A stretch of 8,375 nucleotides of DNA, from contig CAMMBX010000044.1 in assembly GCA_946494345.1 (NCBI GenBank), positions 1 through 8,375 of the forward strand. The letters run 5' to 3'. Both the position numbers and the translations under genes were made by a program. The stretch is from an uncultured Mycoplasmatota bacterium (GTDB lineage: Bacteria; Bacillota_I; Bacilli_A; RF39; UBA660). Under the pieces are notes generated by a model that saw nothing but the letters and a program-made list of their open reading frames with translations, did not search any database and was not told where the DNA came from. Below are positions 1 to 6,455 of this stretch, piece by piece (within the stretch, counting starts at the first letter, position 1; each line of letters opens with the position of its first letter).

Positions 1-16
1 GACAATTTACATTTAT

Positions 17-126
17 ATACATTTTTGAGTTTTTTCTAAAAGTCATTTTTTATTTCTTTGAAAGAAATTGGTTTAAAATAATTCCAATTCCTTTATTTTT
101 CAATAAATCAGCTCAAAAAAATGTAT
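17..126. repeat. Nested imperfect inverted repeats in gene-free AT-rich DNA
   Basis: An outer pair of arms (17-29, ending ATTTTTGAG, and 112-126, starting CTCAAAAA) is complementary apart from two extra A residues. Inside it, 61-71 pairs with 84-94 (AATTGG/CCAATT core, flanking AAAG/CTTT, one A-C mismatch). A competing perfect 8-bp inverted repeat with a 1-base centre lies at 52-68 (ATTTCTTT/AAAGAAAT), so the two inner hairpins exclude each other. A T-run follows the inner stem on the plus strand, so it could terminate a plus-strand transcript entering from the left. With so much A+T, part of this pairing may be chance. No reading frame of note was seen across 1-215. Confidence 0.35.
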
Positions 127-166
127 TATTTTTTTATTTTTTATAAAAATCATTTTTTACATTTTC

Positions 167-191
167 ACAAAAAAAGATAAACTTTTTTTGT
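167..191 (-). terminator. Candidate terminator hairpin behind the nrdD-nrdG-dut operon
   Basis: A perfect 10-bp inverted repeat (ACAAAAAAAG at 167-176 and its complement at 182-191) encloses a 5-base loop and lies about 25 bases beyond the dut stop codon. The stem holds only two G-C pairs and lacks a clean U-tract on the minus-strand transcript. It is therefore a weak or unconventional terminator, called mainly for its position and symmetry. Confidence 0.4.
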
Positions 192-215
192 ATTTTTATA
201 AAACTTTTATTCAAA

Positions 216-671
216 TTATTTGTCAGTAGAACCAAATCCTCCAGTCCTCATCCCTTCTGCATTATCATCATCAACAACTAAATATTTAGTAAACAAAACC
301 TGACCAATAACGTCTCCCTTTTTAACCTCAATATCATGATCACTACAATTGAAATATGCAAAGTAAAAATGTCCATCATTAGAAGGATTACTATAGTAAT
401 CATAATCAACTAATCCTACACTATTAGCAAGTATAAAACCTTTTTTAGGGCCACTACTTCTATTAAGTAAAAGAAAACATTCATCCTCCATACAATATGC
501 TTTTAAACCTGTTGGAATTAACGTTGGTTTAATTCCTGGATAATACTTAGGAATAATTATATCCTCAGCGGCTTCAACATCATAAGCCGCTGCATATTTT
601 GTCTTTCTAACTGGCAAATTAATTCCTTTATCTTCATACCCCTTAACTACTTCAAAACCTCTTTTTCTCAT
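216..671 (-). CDS. dut: Deoxyuridine 5'-triphosphate nucleotidohydrolase (dUTPase)
   Basis: This enzyme hydrolyses dUTP to dUMP and pyrophosphate. That keeps uracil out of DNA and supplies dUMP for dTMP synthesis. At 151 residues it has the length of a trimeric dUTPase, and all five family motifs are visible in order: AAAYDVEAAED (27-37), RSSG (71-74), GLVDYDYY (86-93, with D89 as the likely catalytic Asp), KKGDVIGQVLF (117-127) and the C-terminal RTGGFGSTDK (142-151), which closes over the substrate. Motif 3 lacks the usual YRGE and instead continues through a short SNPSNDGH stretch, a variation I associate with some low-GC Gram-positive dUTPases. The ATG shares one base with the nrdG stop (TAATG), and a GGAGGT site at 681-686 lies 9 bases upstream inside nrdG, so translation is probably coupled. 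Its place as third gene behind an anaerobic ribonucleotide reductase fits dNTP pool control. Confidence 0.93.
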   Translation of the reverse strand: MRKRGFEVVKGYEDKGINLPVRKTKYAAAYDVEAAEDIIIPKYYPGIKPTLIPTGLKAYCMEDECFLLLNRSSGPKKGFILANSVGLVDYDYYSNPSNDGHFYFAYFNCSDHDIEVKKGDVIGQVLFTKYLVVDDDNAEGMRTGGFGSTDK

Positions 672-1216
672 TATTCATTTACCTCCACTAAAATTTTACT
701 ATTATCTATATATAATATCTTTTTATTATTTTTCAAACTAGTAGGAACATCAATAATACATTGATTACTACTACCAACATAGTGTATTTTTTCTGATGAT
801 AATCTTAATACAAATCTCCCATCAAGTAATACATCTATATTATTTAAAATAGTATCTAAGTTTTTATCATTATCTTTCTGTTCTAACAACTCTTCCCATG
901 TATAACCCGTATAAAGCCAAATAGTCTTATTAGGAAACTTTTCTCTAATCTCTTTAACTAATTTAGAAATCGCATCACGATTACCTAAGAATAAAGGGTC
1001 CCCACCTGATAAAGTGATACCACTACACCAGTCCTTTTCTAATTCATCAAATATTTCCTTTTTAGCATCATCATCAAACAGAAGGCCATCATTAGGATCC
1101 CAAGTCATAGCATTTTGACATGCATGGCAGTGATGAGAACATCCTGATACCCATAAAACTACTCTAAGTCCTTCACCATTAAGCATATCGGCTTTTGTTA
1201 TATTATGATACCTCAT
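671..1216 (-). CDS. nrdG: Anaerobic ribonucleotide reductase-activating protein (radical SAM)
   Basis: NrdG binds a [4Fe-4S] cluster and S-adenosylmethionine and generates the glycyl radical on NrdD. The 181-residue protein opens with the typical YHNITKADMLNGEGLR stretch. It carries the C-x3-C-x2-C cluster motif at C26, C30 and C33, followed by the radical-SAM GGDP motif at 71-74 (TLSGGDPL). The C-terminal VGSSNQCIIDV region also resembles NrdG. I place the start at the ATG at 1216, which shares one base with the nrdD TGA (TGATG) and lies 8 bases from AGGAAG. A GTG one codon upstream (1219) would be only 5 bases from that site and would give 182 residues. The gene sits directly behind its substrate protein NrdD, as in most anaerobes. 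Anaerobic expression is expected because the cluster is oxygen-sensitive. Confidence 0.94.
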   Translation of the reverse strand: MRYHNITKADMLNGEGLRVVLWVSGCSHHCHACQNAMTWDPNDGLLFDDDAKKEIFDELEKDWCSGITLSGGDPLFLGNRDAISKLVKEIREKFPNKTIWLYTGYTWEELLEQKDNDKNLDTILNNIDVLLDGRFVLRLSSEKIHYVGSSNQCIIDVPTSLKNNKKILYIDNSKILVEVNE

Positions 1217-3348
1217 CACATAGACTTCCTTTCAGATATCTCAGCCATCTTAGCACTACTAAGCATTGTATCACCATGAACTCTAGAGTAAGAAAGATAA
1301 CCATTCATTCTATCTATTTTTGTTAAGTCACTACTTCCACACTTAGGACAAACATCCATATCTAACTCTTCATGACCACAGTTATTACAGTAAGCAAGGG
1401 AAAGATTAACGCCTTCATAAAAGCCTTTATCCATCGCTCTTTCTACATAAGTAATCATCGCTTTAGTATTATAACTCAAGTTATAACGTACATACTGAAT
1501 ACGACCCCCTTTAAATAATTCCCAAAACCTATCTTCCAAATCTTGTTTTTCGATACCTGTAATATCTTCCCAAACACCACAGTGGAAGCTGTTAGAGACG
1601 TATTCTCTTGAACTAACACCAGGAATAACCCCATATTTTTTACGGAATTGTTTTATCTGTAAGCCACATAAACTCTCCGCAGGTGTTCCATATATAGCAT
1701 AAAGAATATGGTCTTCATTTTTAAACTCTGTCGTCTTCTTATTAATATATTTCATAACATCAAGGGCAAACTGTCCATCTTCTACAATACTCTTACCATT
1801 ATATAGAACTTGTAACTCATTTAAGGCCGTAATACCAAAAGAGGCAGTAGATGATTTAAGTACTGGTTCAATGGACTCATCTGGCTTTAAATTACCTCCA
1901 TAAAATCCCCCTTGACAGTATGCCAAAGGATTAGTAGAAGCTTTACGTTTAGCAAGATATCGATAAGTTCTAATATGTATTTTACGTATCATTTCTAAGT
2001 AATAATCAAGCACTTCATAAAAGTCTTTCTGTTCTTCTCTTGCCTTAGCAAGTATCATAGGTAAATGTAGTGATATTGCCCCTATATTAAATCTACCAAC
2101 AAAAACAGGCTTATCATTTTTATCAGCAGGCTCCATTCCCCCTTTTTCATACCAAGGAGATAAGAAAGCCCTACATCCCATTGGGCTAACAATTCTCTTA
2201 TATTTTTTATACATCTCAGGAACATAACCTTCACCACTTAAAGATAAATAATCAGGATACATGGTCTTTTCACTACATTTAATCGCTGTAAGAAAACTAT
2301 CTCTTAAAACTCCTCCTTCCCCATGCATTTTTTTATCATATAAAAATACTAACTTAGGAAATACCGTAGGTCTTTTAAATCCTTTCTTACCTTGTCCTCT
2401 TCTATGAACATCTAATATAGTCTTAGTAATCATAACTGCAAACTTATCAGGATCTACTCCAAAAGTAAGAGTAACAAAAGGATAATCACCTCTACTAGAT
2501 GAAACAGTATTTAATTTATATTCAAGTCCTTGATAACCTTGTTCACACTCACGAACTGTTTTCTTAAAGGCGTAATCTTCCGCTTCTTCTGTATACTCTT
2601 TTCCCTTAATACTTAAATACTCTTTATAGTACATTTCATAACTTTTCTTAGCATACTTCTTTAAGACACTATCAATCTCAGGTAAAGTAAATCCTCCATA
2701 CTGCATAGCCGTTGTATTAATAGTAACATCCCCTATTACATTAAAAGCCGTCTGTAAAGTTTTAGGTTCTGTATACCAAATATTACTCATCTCAAAACCA
2801 TCTTTTAAGACATTACCAATATCAAACAAACAACAATTCATCGTATCAAGTCTTGCACTCATATCATGAATATAAATATAACCATCTTTACAAGCTTCTA
2901 TTTCTAAAGGTGTTAAGAAAAACTTCTTATATAGTTCTTTATTAAGACTATTATATATTAAACAACGTTGAAAAGTAACTAAAGTACTATCAGTATTAGA
3001 ACAATCTTTATCACCAACACTAGTAATATACTGTGCTTTCTTATAGACTTTACTTAATATTTGATCTAAATCTTTCTTATAGTCGCGATACTCTCTATAA
3101 CTCTTTGCAACCAAAGGATTAACATCTTCAAGTGCTACTTCTAAAAGGCTATGTAACTGTTCTACAGTAGGATTACTTGTCTGTGTACTTAAAAGTTCCA
3201 CTAATTTATTAATTATCTCTTCCATCGCTTCATCAGTTAAATCTACCATAACTCTCTCGGCACAGGTTTTAACATCTTCTCTAACTTTTTCTAAATCTAA
3301 TTTTTCTAAGTTTCCATTTCTTTTTACAATCATTATGTCTTTCTTCAT
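1216..3348 (-). CDS. nrdD: Class III (anaerobic) ribonucleoside-triphosphate reductase
   Basis: NrdD reduces ribonucleoside triphosphates to deoxyribonucleotides with a glycyl radical, usually using formate as reductant, and works only without oxygen. The 710-residue length is normal for the family. An ATP-cone allosteric domain occupies roughly residues 5-95 (VKRNGNLEKLDLEKVREDV at its start). The catalytic barrel follows, with the conserved cysteine regions NCCL (172-173) and MGCRAFLSP (C392). The C-terminus has a four-cysteine zinc site (C654, C657, C667, C670) and the glycyl-radical loop RMNGYLS with G683 as the radical residue. All key residues are present, so the enzyme should be active. 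The ATG has an AGGAGAGG site (3356-3363) 7 bases upstream. It is the first gene of a tightly packed nrdD-nrdG-dut operon. Transcription is likely controlled from the palindrome at 3403-3424. No aerobic nrdAB/EF genes lie in the window. Confidence 0.96.
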   Translation of the reverse strand: MKKDIMIVKRNGNLEKLDLEKVREDVKTCAERVMVDLTDEAMEEIINKLVELLSTQTSNPTVEQLHSLLEVALEDVNPLVAKSYREYRDYKKDLDQILSKVYKKAQYITSVGDKDCSNTDSTLVTFQRCLIYNSLNKELYKKFFLTPLEIEACKDGYIYIHDMSARLDTMNCCLFDIGNVLKDGFEMSNIWYTEPKTLQTAFNVIGDVTINTTAMQYGGFTLPEIDSVLKKYAKKSYEMYYKEYLSIKGKEYTEEAEDYAFKKTVRECEQGYQGLEYKLNTVSSSRGDYPFVTLTFGVDPDKFAVMITKTILDVHRRGQGKKGFKRPTVFPKLVFLYDKKMHGEGGVLRDSFLTAIKCSEKTMYPDYLSLSGEGYVPEMYKKYKRIVSPMGCRAFLSPWYEKGGMEPADKNDKPVFVGRFNIGAISLHLPMILAKAREEQKDFYEVLDYYLEMIRKIHIRTYRYLAKRKASTNPLAYCQGGFYGGNLKPDESIEPVLKSSTASFGITALNELQVLYNGKSIVEDGQFALDVMKYINKKTTEFKNEDHILYAIYGTPAESLCGLQIKQFRKKYGVIPGVSSREYVSNSFHCGVWEDITGIEKQDLEDRFWELFKGGRIQYVRYNLSYNTKAMITYVERAMDKGFYEGVNLSLAYCNNCGHEELDMDVCPKCGSSDLTKIDRMNGYLSYSRVHGDTMLSSAKMAEISERKSM

Positions 3349-3377
3349 CTTACTACCTCTCCTATCCTACAAAAGCT

Positions 3378-3383
3378 ATTCTA
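3378..3383 (-). promoter_or_regulatory. Likely nrdD promoter -10 element lacking a good -35
   Basis: Read on the minus strand this is TAGAAT, a good -10, which would place the transcription start near 3371 and give a leader of about 22 bases containing the AGGAGAGG ribosome site. The hexamer 17 bases upstream (AATAAG) does not resemble a -35. A promoter of this kind usually needs an activator, and the palindrome centre at 3413.5 falls near -42. TAGAGT (3383-3388) is a weaker alternative -10. Confidence 0.5.
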
Positions 3384-3402
3384 CTCTAAAAAAGAAAAAA
3401 CT

Positions 3403-3424
3403 TATTGTTGCATTTGCAACAATA
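3403..3424. promoter_or_regulatory. Perfect 22-bp palindrome, probable Crp/Fnr-family operator
   Basis: Two 10-bp arms (TATTGTTGCA and its exact complement) flank a TT centre. The core reads TGTTG-N6-CAACA, which has the same half-site spacing as the CRP consensus TGTGA-N6-TCACA. It does not match the TTGAT-N4-ATCAA spacing of FNR. It lies between divergent nrdD and a Crp/Fnr-type gene, centred near -42 for the nrdD promoter and near -35 for the regulator's promoter. Family and position make it the best candidate binding site for the neighbouring regulator. Binding itself is inferred. Confidence 0.7.
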
Positions 3425-3442
3425 TTAAATTTTTGTTAAAAT
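3415..3442 (+). promoter_or_regulatory. Likely promoter of the Crp/Fnr-family gene
   Basis: TTGCAA (3415-3420) is a usable -35 and lies within the right arm of the palindrome. After 16 bases comes TAAAAT (3437-3442), preceded by TG at 3434-3435, which makes an extended -10. The start would fall near 3449, leaving a short leader that carries AGGAG at 3451-3455. Because the -35 overlaps the palindrome, protein bound there would probably block this promoter (autorepression). Confidence 0.5.
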
Positions 3443-3467
3443 TAAGAAAAAGGAGATAGAAAATATA

Positions 3468-4091
3468 ATGAAAACTCTAGATGAAACAAAGCTTTTACAA
3501 TTTAAAAAGAATTTGTCAAGCTGTGTCAATATTAAAAGTAAAGTATTTTACAACAAAGAACTAATACTTAGTTATTCCCCCATCAAAAAAAGAATTGGCT
3601 TTATTACTAAAGGCAATGCCAATATTGTAAAAACTGACAAAGAAGGAAATACTACTATTATGAGAGATTTAAAAGCAAATGACATCTTCTCTAATCTTTT
3701 CTTTCAAGACTCAGAAGATGAAATATATATTATTAGTAATGGTGAAACAGAAGTAATTTTTATAGATTATTATAATATTATAAAAAATTGTGACAAAGCC
3801 TGTCCTTTTCATAAAACTCTAGTTTTAACATTATTTGATCTATTAATTTTTGATAACAAACAACAAAATGAAAAAATAGAATTATTATCAAAAAGAACAG
3901 TAGAAGAAAAAATATTATTCTTTCTAAAGCAAAGAATGAACAAAAACAATATATTTAAAGTTACCACCTCTTATAAAGCTATCGCCGAATATCTATTTGT
4001 AGATAGATCTAATTTAATGAGAGAATTAAAGAAAATGGAGGAAAAAGGCCTAATTGAAAGGCACGAAAAAACAATTAAGATTAAATATTAA
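3468..4091 (+). CDS. Crp/Fnr-family transcriptional regulator
   Basis: This is a 207-residue DNA-binding regulator. Residues about 15-105 look like the cyclic-nucleotide-binding-type beta-barrel sensor domain (RIGFITKGNANIV, then MRDLKANDIFSNLFF). A long dimerisation helix spans about 115-140. A C-terminal Crp-type winged helix has SYKAIAEYLFVDRSNLMRELKKM at 168-190, with VDRSNLMREL as the recognition helix. The cysteines are C19, C108 and C112. The N-terminal four-cysteine Fe-S pattern of enterobacterial FNR is absent, and the phosphate-binding motif of cAMP receptors is not apparent. C108, C112 and H115 form C-x3-C-x2-H just before the dimer helix, a pattern I recall in many clostridial Crp/Fnr proteins whose ligand is not settled. 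The ATG follows AGGAG by 12 bases. Divergence from nrdD around a shared palindrome suggests it controls anaerobic nucleotide reduction and itself. Confidence 0.87.
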   Translation: MKTLDETKLLQFKKNLSSCVNIKSKVFYNKELILSYSPIKKRIGFITKGNANIVKTDKEGNTTIMRDLKANDIFSNLFFQDSEDEIYIISNGETEVIFIDYYNIIKNCDKACPFHKTLVLTLFDLLIFDNKQQNEKIELLSKRTVEEKILFFLKQRMNKNNIFKVTTSYKAIAEYLFVDRSNLMRELKKMEEKGLIERHEKTIKIKY

Positions 4092-4160
4092 TACTAAATA
4101 TGTAAACAATTACTATTTATGATTCATCATATAATCAAATATCTTATTTTTATAAAAGAA

Positions 4161-4187
4161 AAAAGAAGGACATAAAATCCCTCTTTT
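4161..4187. terminator. Possible bidirectional terminator between convergent genes
   Basis: The stem AAAAGAAGGA (4161-4170) pairs with TCCCTCTTTT (4178-4187) across a 7-base loop with one A-C mismatch. It lies between the regulator's stop on the plus strand and the protease's stop on the minus strand. A T-rich tail follows on both strands (TCTTT on plus, TTTTCTTTTAT on minus). The rest of 4092-4215 shows nothing else. The stem is only moderately strong. Confidence 0.5.
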
Positions 4188-4215
4188 CTTTATCTAAAAT
4201 TACAATACTGTATTA

Positions 4216-5331
4216 CTATTCACTTTTACTTAATACTACTTTAGTTGTATGTTCTTTTCCATCACGTATATATGTAACTTCAATAGTATCACCTACTGAA
4301 TATTTATATAATTCATAACGTAGATAAGCGGAATCAGCCACTTCTTCTCCATTAATCGCTGTAATAATATCTCCTTCACGCAAGTCAGAATCAGCAGCAC
4401 CAGTTCCATTTTCAATACTAGCGATTACAACACCACTGTCTATATCATTTGGAATATTAAAATTATAACGATAAGAATTCTTAGCATCACTAACATTAAG
4501 CATAGAAACACCAAGTAATGGCCACTCTATACTTTCACCCTTCTCAAGAGTCTCAATTTTACTATTAACATATTCTATAGGAATAGCAAATCCCATACCC
4601 TCAACTTCTGTTTGAACAAACTTCATAGAAATAACACCAATAACTTCACCATTAGTATTCATTAAAGGTCCACCACTATTTCCCGGATTAATAGCAGCAT
4701 CAGTTTGTAATACTTTCATCACCCAATCACTACTGCTAGAATTATCAGTACTAACACTAACCATTCTATCTTTACCTGCTAAGTGACCAGTAGAAACACT
4801 ACCTCTATATTCATATCCTAAAGGACTACCTATTGTAAATACTAAATCACCTAAAGAAGCATTTTCACTATTACCAAGTTGAAGTGCTACTAAACCATCA
4901 ACATTTTTTATTCTAATGACAGCAATATCAACATAAGAGTCTCCTCCTAACACTTCACCTTCAACTTCTTCATCATTAGAAGTAATTAAAGTAACCCTAT
5001 CAGCACCATCAACAACATGTTGATTAGTAATAACATAAGCAGTGTCACCTTCTATTTTATAAACAAAACCTGTACCAGTAGAAGCAACTTCATTATTTTG
5101 ATAATTACGAACCATCAAAACACCATCATAAACCTTTTTAACCGCTTCACTAATACCTGACTCATCAACTACAACCTTAGTACAATCAGCAGCACTACAA
5201 GTTAAACCTGAAGATGTATTACTATTACTACTAACTAAATCTTCACCACCAATTATTACAAAAGTTAAAACGCCACCAATTACAAAAGAAACAATTATAA
5301 GGACGGCCTCTTTAATTTTCTCTGCTTTCAT
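4216..5331 (-). CDS. Membrane-anchored HtrA/DegP-like serine protease with PDZ domain
   Basis: This is probably a surface quality-control protease that degrades or handles misfolded extracytoplasmic proteins. In the 371-residue form, one hydrophobic segment at about 9-29 (AVLIIVSFVIGG...) should anchor it with the catalytic domain outside. The trypsin-like triad is complete: H105 in ITNQHVVDG, D135 in VDIAVIRI and S219 in NPGNSGGPL. A single PDZ domain follows at about 272-365 (GVVIASIENGTGAADSDLREGDIITAING). C45 and C50 sit close together just outside the membrane and could form a disulfide. I chose the ATG at 5331 because AGAGGAGAG (5341-5349) lies about 9 bases upstream. A longer frame opens at TTG 5352, but that would place the ribosome site inside the coding sequence. 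The start overlaps the end of the Abi_2 gene by 20 bases and no separate promoter is evident, so the two are probably co-translated. An HtrA-type housekeeping role is the default; a link with the Abi gene is only inferred. Confidence 0.9.
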   Translation of the reverse strand: MKAEKIKEAVLIIVSFVIGGVLTFVIIGGEDLVSSNSNTSSGLTCSAADCTKVVVDESGISEAVKKVYDGVLMVRNYQNNEVASTGTGFVYKIEGDTAYVITNQHVVDGADRVTLITSNDEEVEGEVLGGDSYVDIAVIRIKNVDGLVALQLGNSENASLGDLVFTIGSPLGYEYRGSVSTGHLAGKDRMVSVSTDNSSSSDWVMKVLQTDAAINPGNSGGPLMNTNGEVIGVISMKFVQTEVEGMGFAIPIEYVNSKIETLEKGESIEWPLLGVSMLNVSDAKNSYRYNFNIPNDIDSGVVIASIENGTGAADSDLREGDIITAINGEEVADSAYLRYELYKYSVGDTIEVTYIRDGKEHTTKVVLSKSE

Positions 5332-6280
5332 TATTAACATCTCTCCTCTCAATACTAGCTAATTTCATATAATTACTAGGAAATCCCATTCTATCTAATA
5401 TTTTCTCTATTTTAATACTATGTAAATTATACTCAAGATTTTCTATTCTATTCTCTAATTCTAAACACATATCTTTAAATTCATCATAAGATAACATTCT
5501 TTTCATAATAATAAGTAATGCAAATAAATCATTGGTACCATTTACATATTCACCTTCTTCGTTTTTAGTTATACCTAAAAGTTCATGATAAAAAGTTCCC
5601 TTTATCTTCTTTTGGGTTCTATTCTCATAAAGTATATCTTCATGAGCACACAAGTTTCGATAATTTGATAATATTGGTAAATAACTACTAAACTCATCAA
5701 CTGGAATATCATAAATCTTACAAATACTAACTTGATCATCATACTTCATAATAGAAAACAGTTCTCCCACTATTCCAAAAGATAAAACCTTAACTAAGAT
5801 CCAAAGTGGAACATATCCATAATTAGATATGTAATGAGCGGTCGCTGTATGTTGAGCACCATTAATTCTAATTTGTCTTTTCATTTTCTTAATTAAGTCA
5901 TTAACTTGCTTCTGTTTGCTTTTTTCATTTGTAAAGTTTTTCGCTCTTAAATAATATTTCTCTTTATATCCATATTTTTTAGACAATTGATAAGAAAAAA
6001 TAGACTTTAAATTATTTTCAATAACTAACAAATATTTAAAAAATACATTTCTAATCGCTCGATCAAATAAAAACAAGCTATACATTTCTTCAAAAGTAAC
6101 CCCATCTAAGAAATGTTTATCAGAAGTACTTCTCATAAAAGGATATCTATATCCTGAAATAAAAAAATAGTTTTCTCTTAACAATATTTTCTTGGCATAA
6201 TCTTCATCACTAATAGTCATACCTTTATATTTAAGTATTTCTATTTGTTCTTCAAGATTTTTAAACTGTTTATCTATCAC
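5312..6280 (-). CDS. Abi_2 family (AbiD/AbiF-type) HEPN protein, probable phage-defence factor
   Basis: AbiD and AbiF proteins of lactococci abort phage infection. The family carries a HEPN ribonuclease-type motif and probably acts on RNA in the cytoplasm. This 322-residue protein shows the family pattern: an N-terminal SDEDYAKKILLRENYFFISGYRYPF region (24-48), then LFDRAIRNVFFKYLLVIENNLKSIF (71-95), then YVPLWILVKVLSFG (156-169). The R-x4-H motif RNLCAH (R208-H213) sits in the typical YRNLCAHEDILYENR context. No signal peptide or membrane span is seen, and the C-terminal 60 residues are helical and charged, perhaps coiled-coil. The start is GTG at 6280 with AGGAG about 11 bases upstream; an upstream ATG runs quickly into a stop. 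A perfect extended -10 (TGGTATAAT) lies just upstream. Its last 20 bases overlap the protease gene. Some Abi_2 proteins are reported to work with a nearby non-coding RNA; none can be asserted here. Confidence 0.85.
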   Translation of the reverse strand: MIDKQFKNLEEQIEILKYKGMTISDEDYAKKILLRENYFFISGYRYPFMRSTSDKHFLDGVTFEEMYSLFLFDRAIRNVFFKYLLVIENNLKSIFSYQLSKKYGYKEKYYLRAKNFTNEKSKQKQVNDLIKKMKRQIRINGAQHTATAHYISNYGYVPLWILVKVLSFGIVGELFSIMKYDDQVSICKIYDIPVDEFSSYLPILSNYRNLCAHEDILYENRTQKKIKGTFYHELLGITKNEEGEYVNGTNDLFALLIIMKRMLSYDEFKDMCLELENRIENLEYNLHSIKIEKILDRMGFPSNYMKLASIERRDVNNESREN

Positions 6281-6307
6281 TAAACACCACCGCTCCTCAT
6301 AGAATAA

Positions 6308-6316
6308 ATTATACCA
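6308..6316 (-). promoter_or_regulatory. Extended -10 promoter of the Abi_2-protease pair
   Basis: The minus strand reads TGGTATAAT, a consensus -10 (6308-6313) with the TG extension. No convincing -35 is present, as extended -10 promoters permit. Transcription would start near 6301, leaving a leader of about 20 bases that contains AGGAG. Confidence 0.65.
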
Positions 6317-6317
6317 T

Positions 6318-6420
6318 AAAAATTATGTAAAAAATATGAATTTTTTATGAAAAATTATGTTAACTACAGGAAAAAACATAAATTATTAAAAATATTTATA
6401 TAGGTCCTAAAAAATTATGT
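6318..6420 (+). repeat. Three copies of AAAAATTATGT between divergent genes
   Basis: Identical 11-base copies lie at 6318-6328, 6350-6360 and 6410-6420, so their starts are 32 and 60 bases apart. An inverted partner, AACATAA (6375-6381), can pair with the third copy. The first copy lies just upstream of the Abi_2 extended -10, and the third runs into the phospholipase -10. They could be regulator sites, or chance in very AT-rich DNA. Confidence 0.4.
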
Positions 6421-6426
6421 TATACT
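6418..6426 (+). promoter_or_regulatory. Extended -10 promoter of the phospholipase-like gene
   Basis: TGTTATACT combines a good -10 (TATACT, 6421-6426) with a TG extension. No strong -35 is seen 16-18 bases upstream. The start would be near 6433, giving a short leader with AAAGGA at 6438-6443. Confidence 0.6.
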
Positions 6427-6455
6427 TGTAGAAGTAGAAAGGATTGATATTATCT

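Noticed and set aside
1..215. Small gene in the leading gene-free stretch
   Set aside because: The sequence is homopolymer-rich with frequent stops on both strands and no ribosome site leading into an open frame.
1214..1218. Mycoplasma code with TGA read as Trp
   Set aside because: nrdD ends in tandem TGA TGA right at the nrdG start, its C-terminus has normal length, and Trp residues elsewhere in the window use TGG.
1217..1219. GTG start for nrdG one codon upstream of the chosen ATG
   Set aside because: It is only 5 bases from AGGAAG, while ATG at 1216 has 8-base spacing and the usual MxYHNIT start. The difference is a single residue.
3349..3467. NrdR boxes upstream of nrdD
   Set aside because: No pair of sequences resembling the NrdR consensus was found; the only strong symmetric element is the CRP-spaced palindrome.
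5332..5352. TTG start at 5352 or ATG at 5340 for the HtrA-like protease
   Set aside because: The AGAGGAGAG ribosome site (5341-5349) would be inside or directly against these starts. ATG at 5331 has normal spacing and begins the signal-anchor cleanly.
5312..6280. Cas13-like or CRISPR-associated HEPN nuclease
   Set aside because: One R-x4-H motif in a 322-residue protein with the full Abi_2 pattern fits AbiD/AbiF; Cas13 is much larger with two HEPN domains.
6318..6420. CRISPR-like array from the three 11-base repeats
   Set aside because: The repeats are too short and unevenly spaced, and the spacers are AT-rich promoter DNA. No cas gene is present.
6444..6455. TTG start for the phospholipase-like gene
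   Set aside because: It directly abuts AAAGGA with no spacing; ATG at 6456 gives the family-like MPSTVTHAYFA start.
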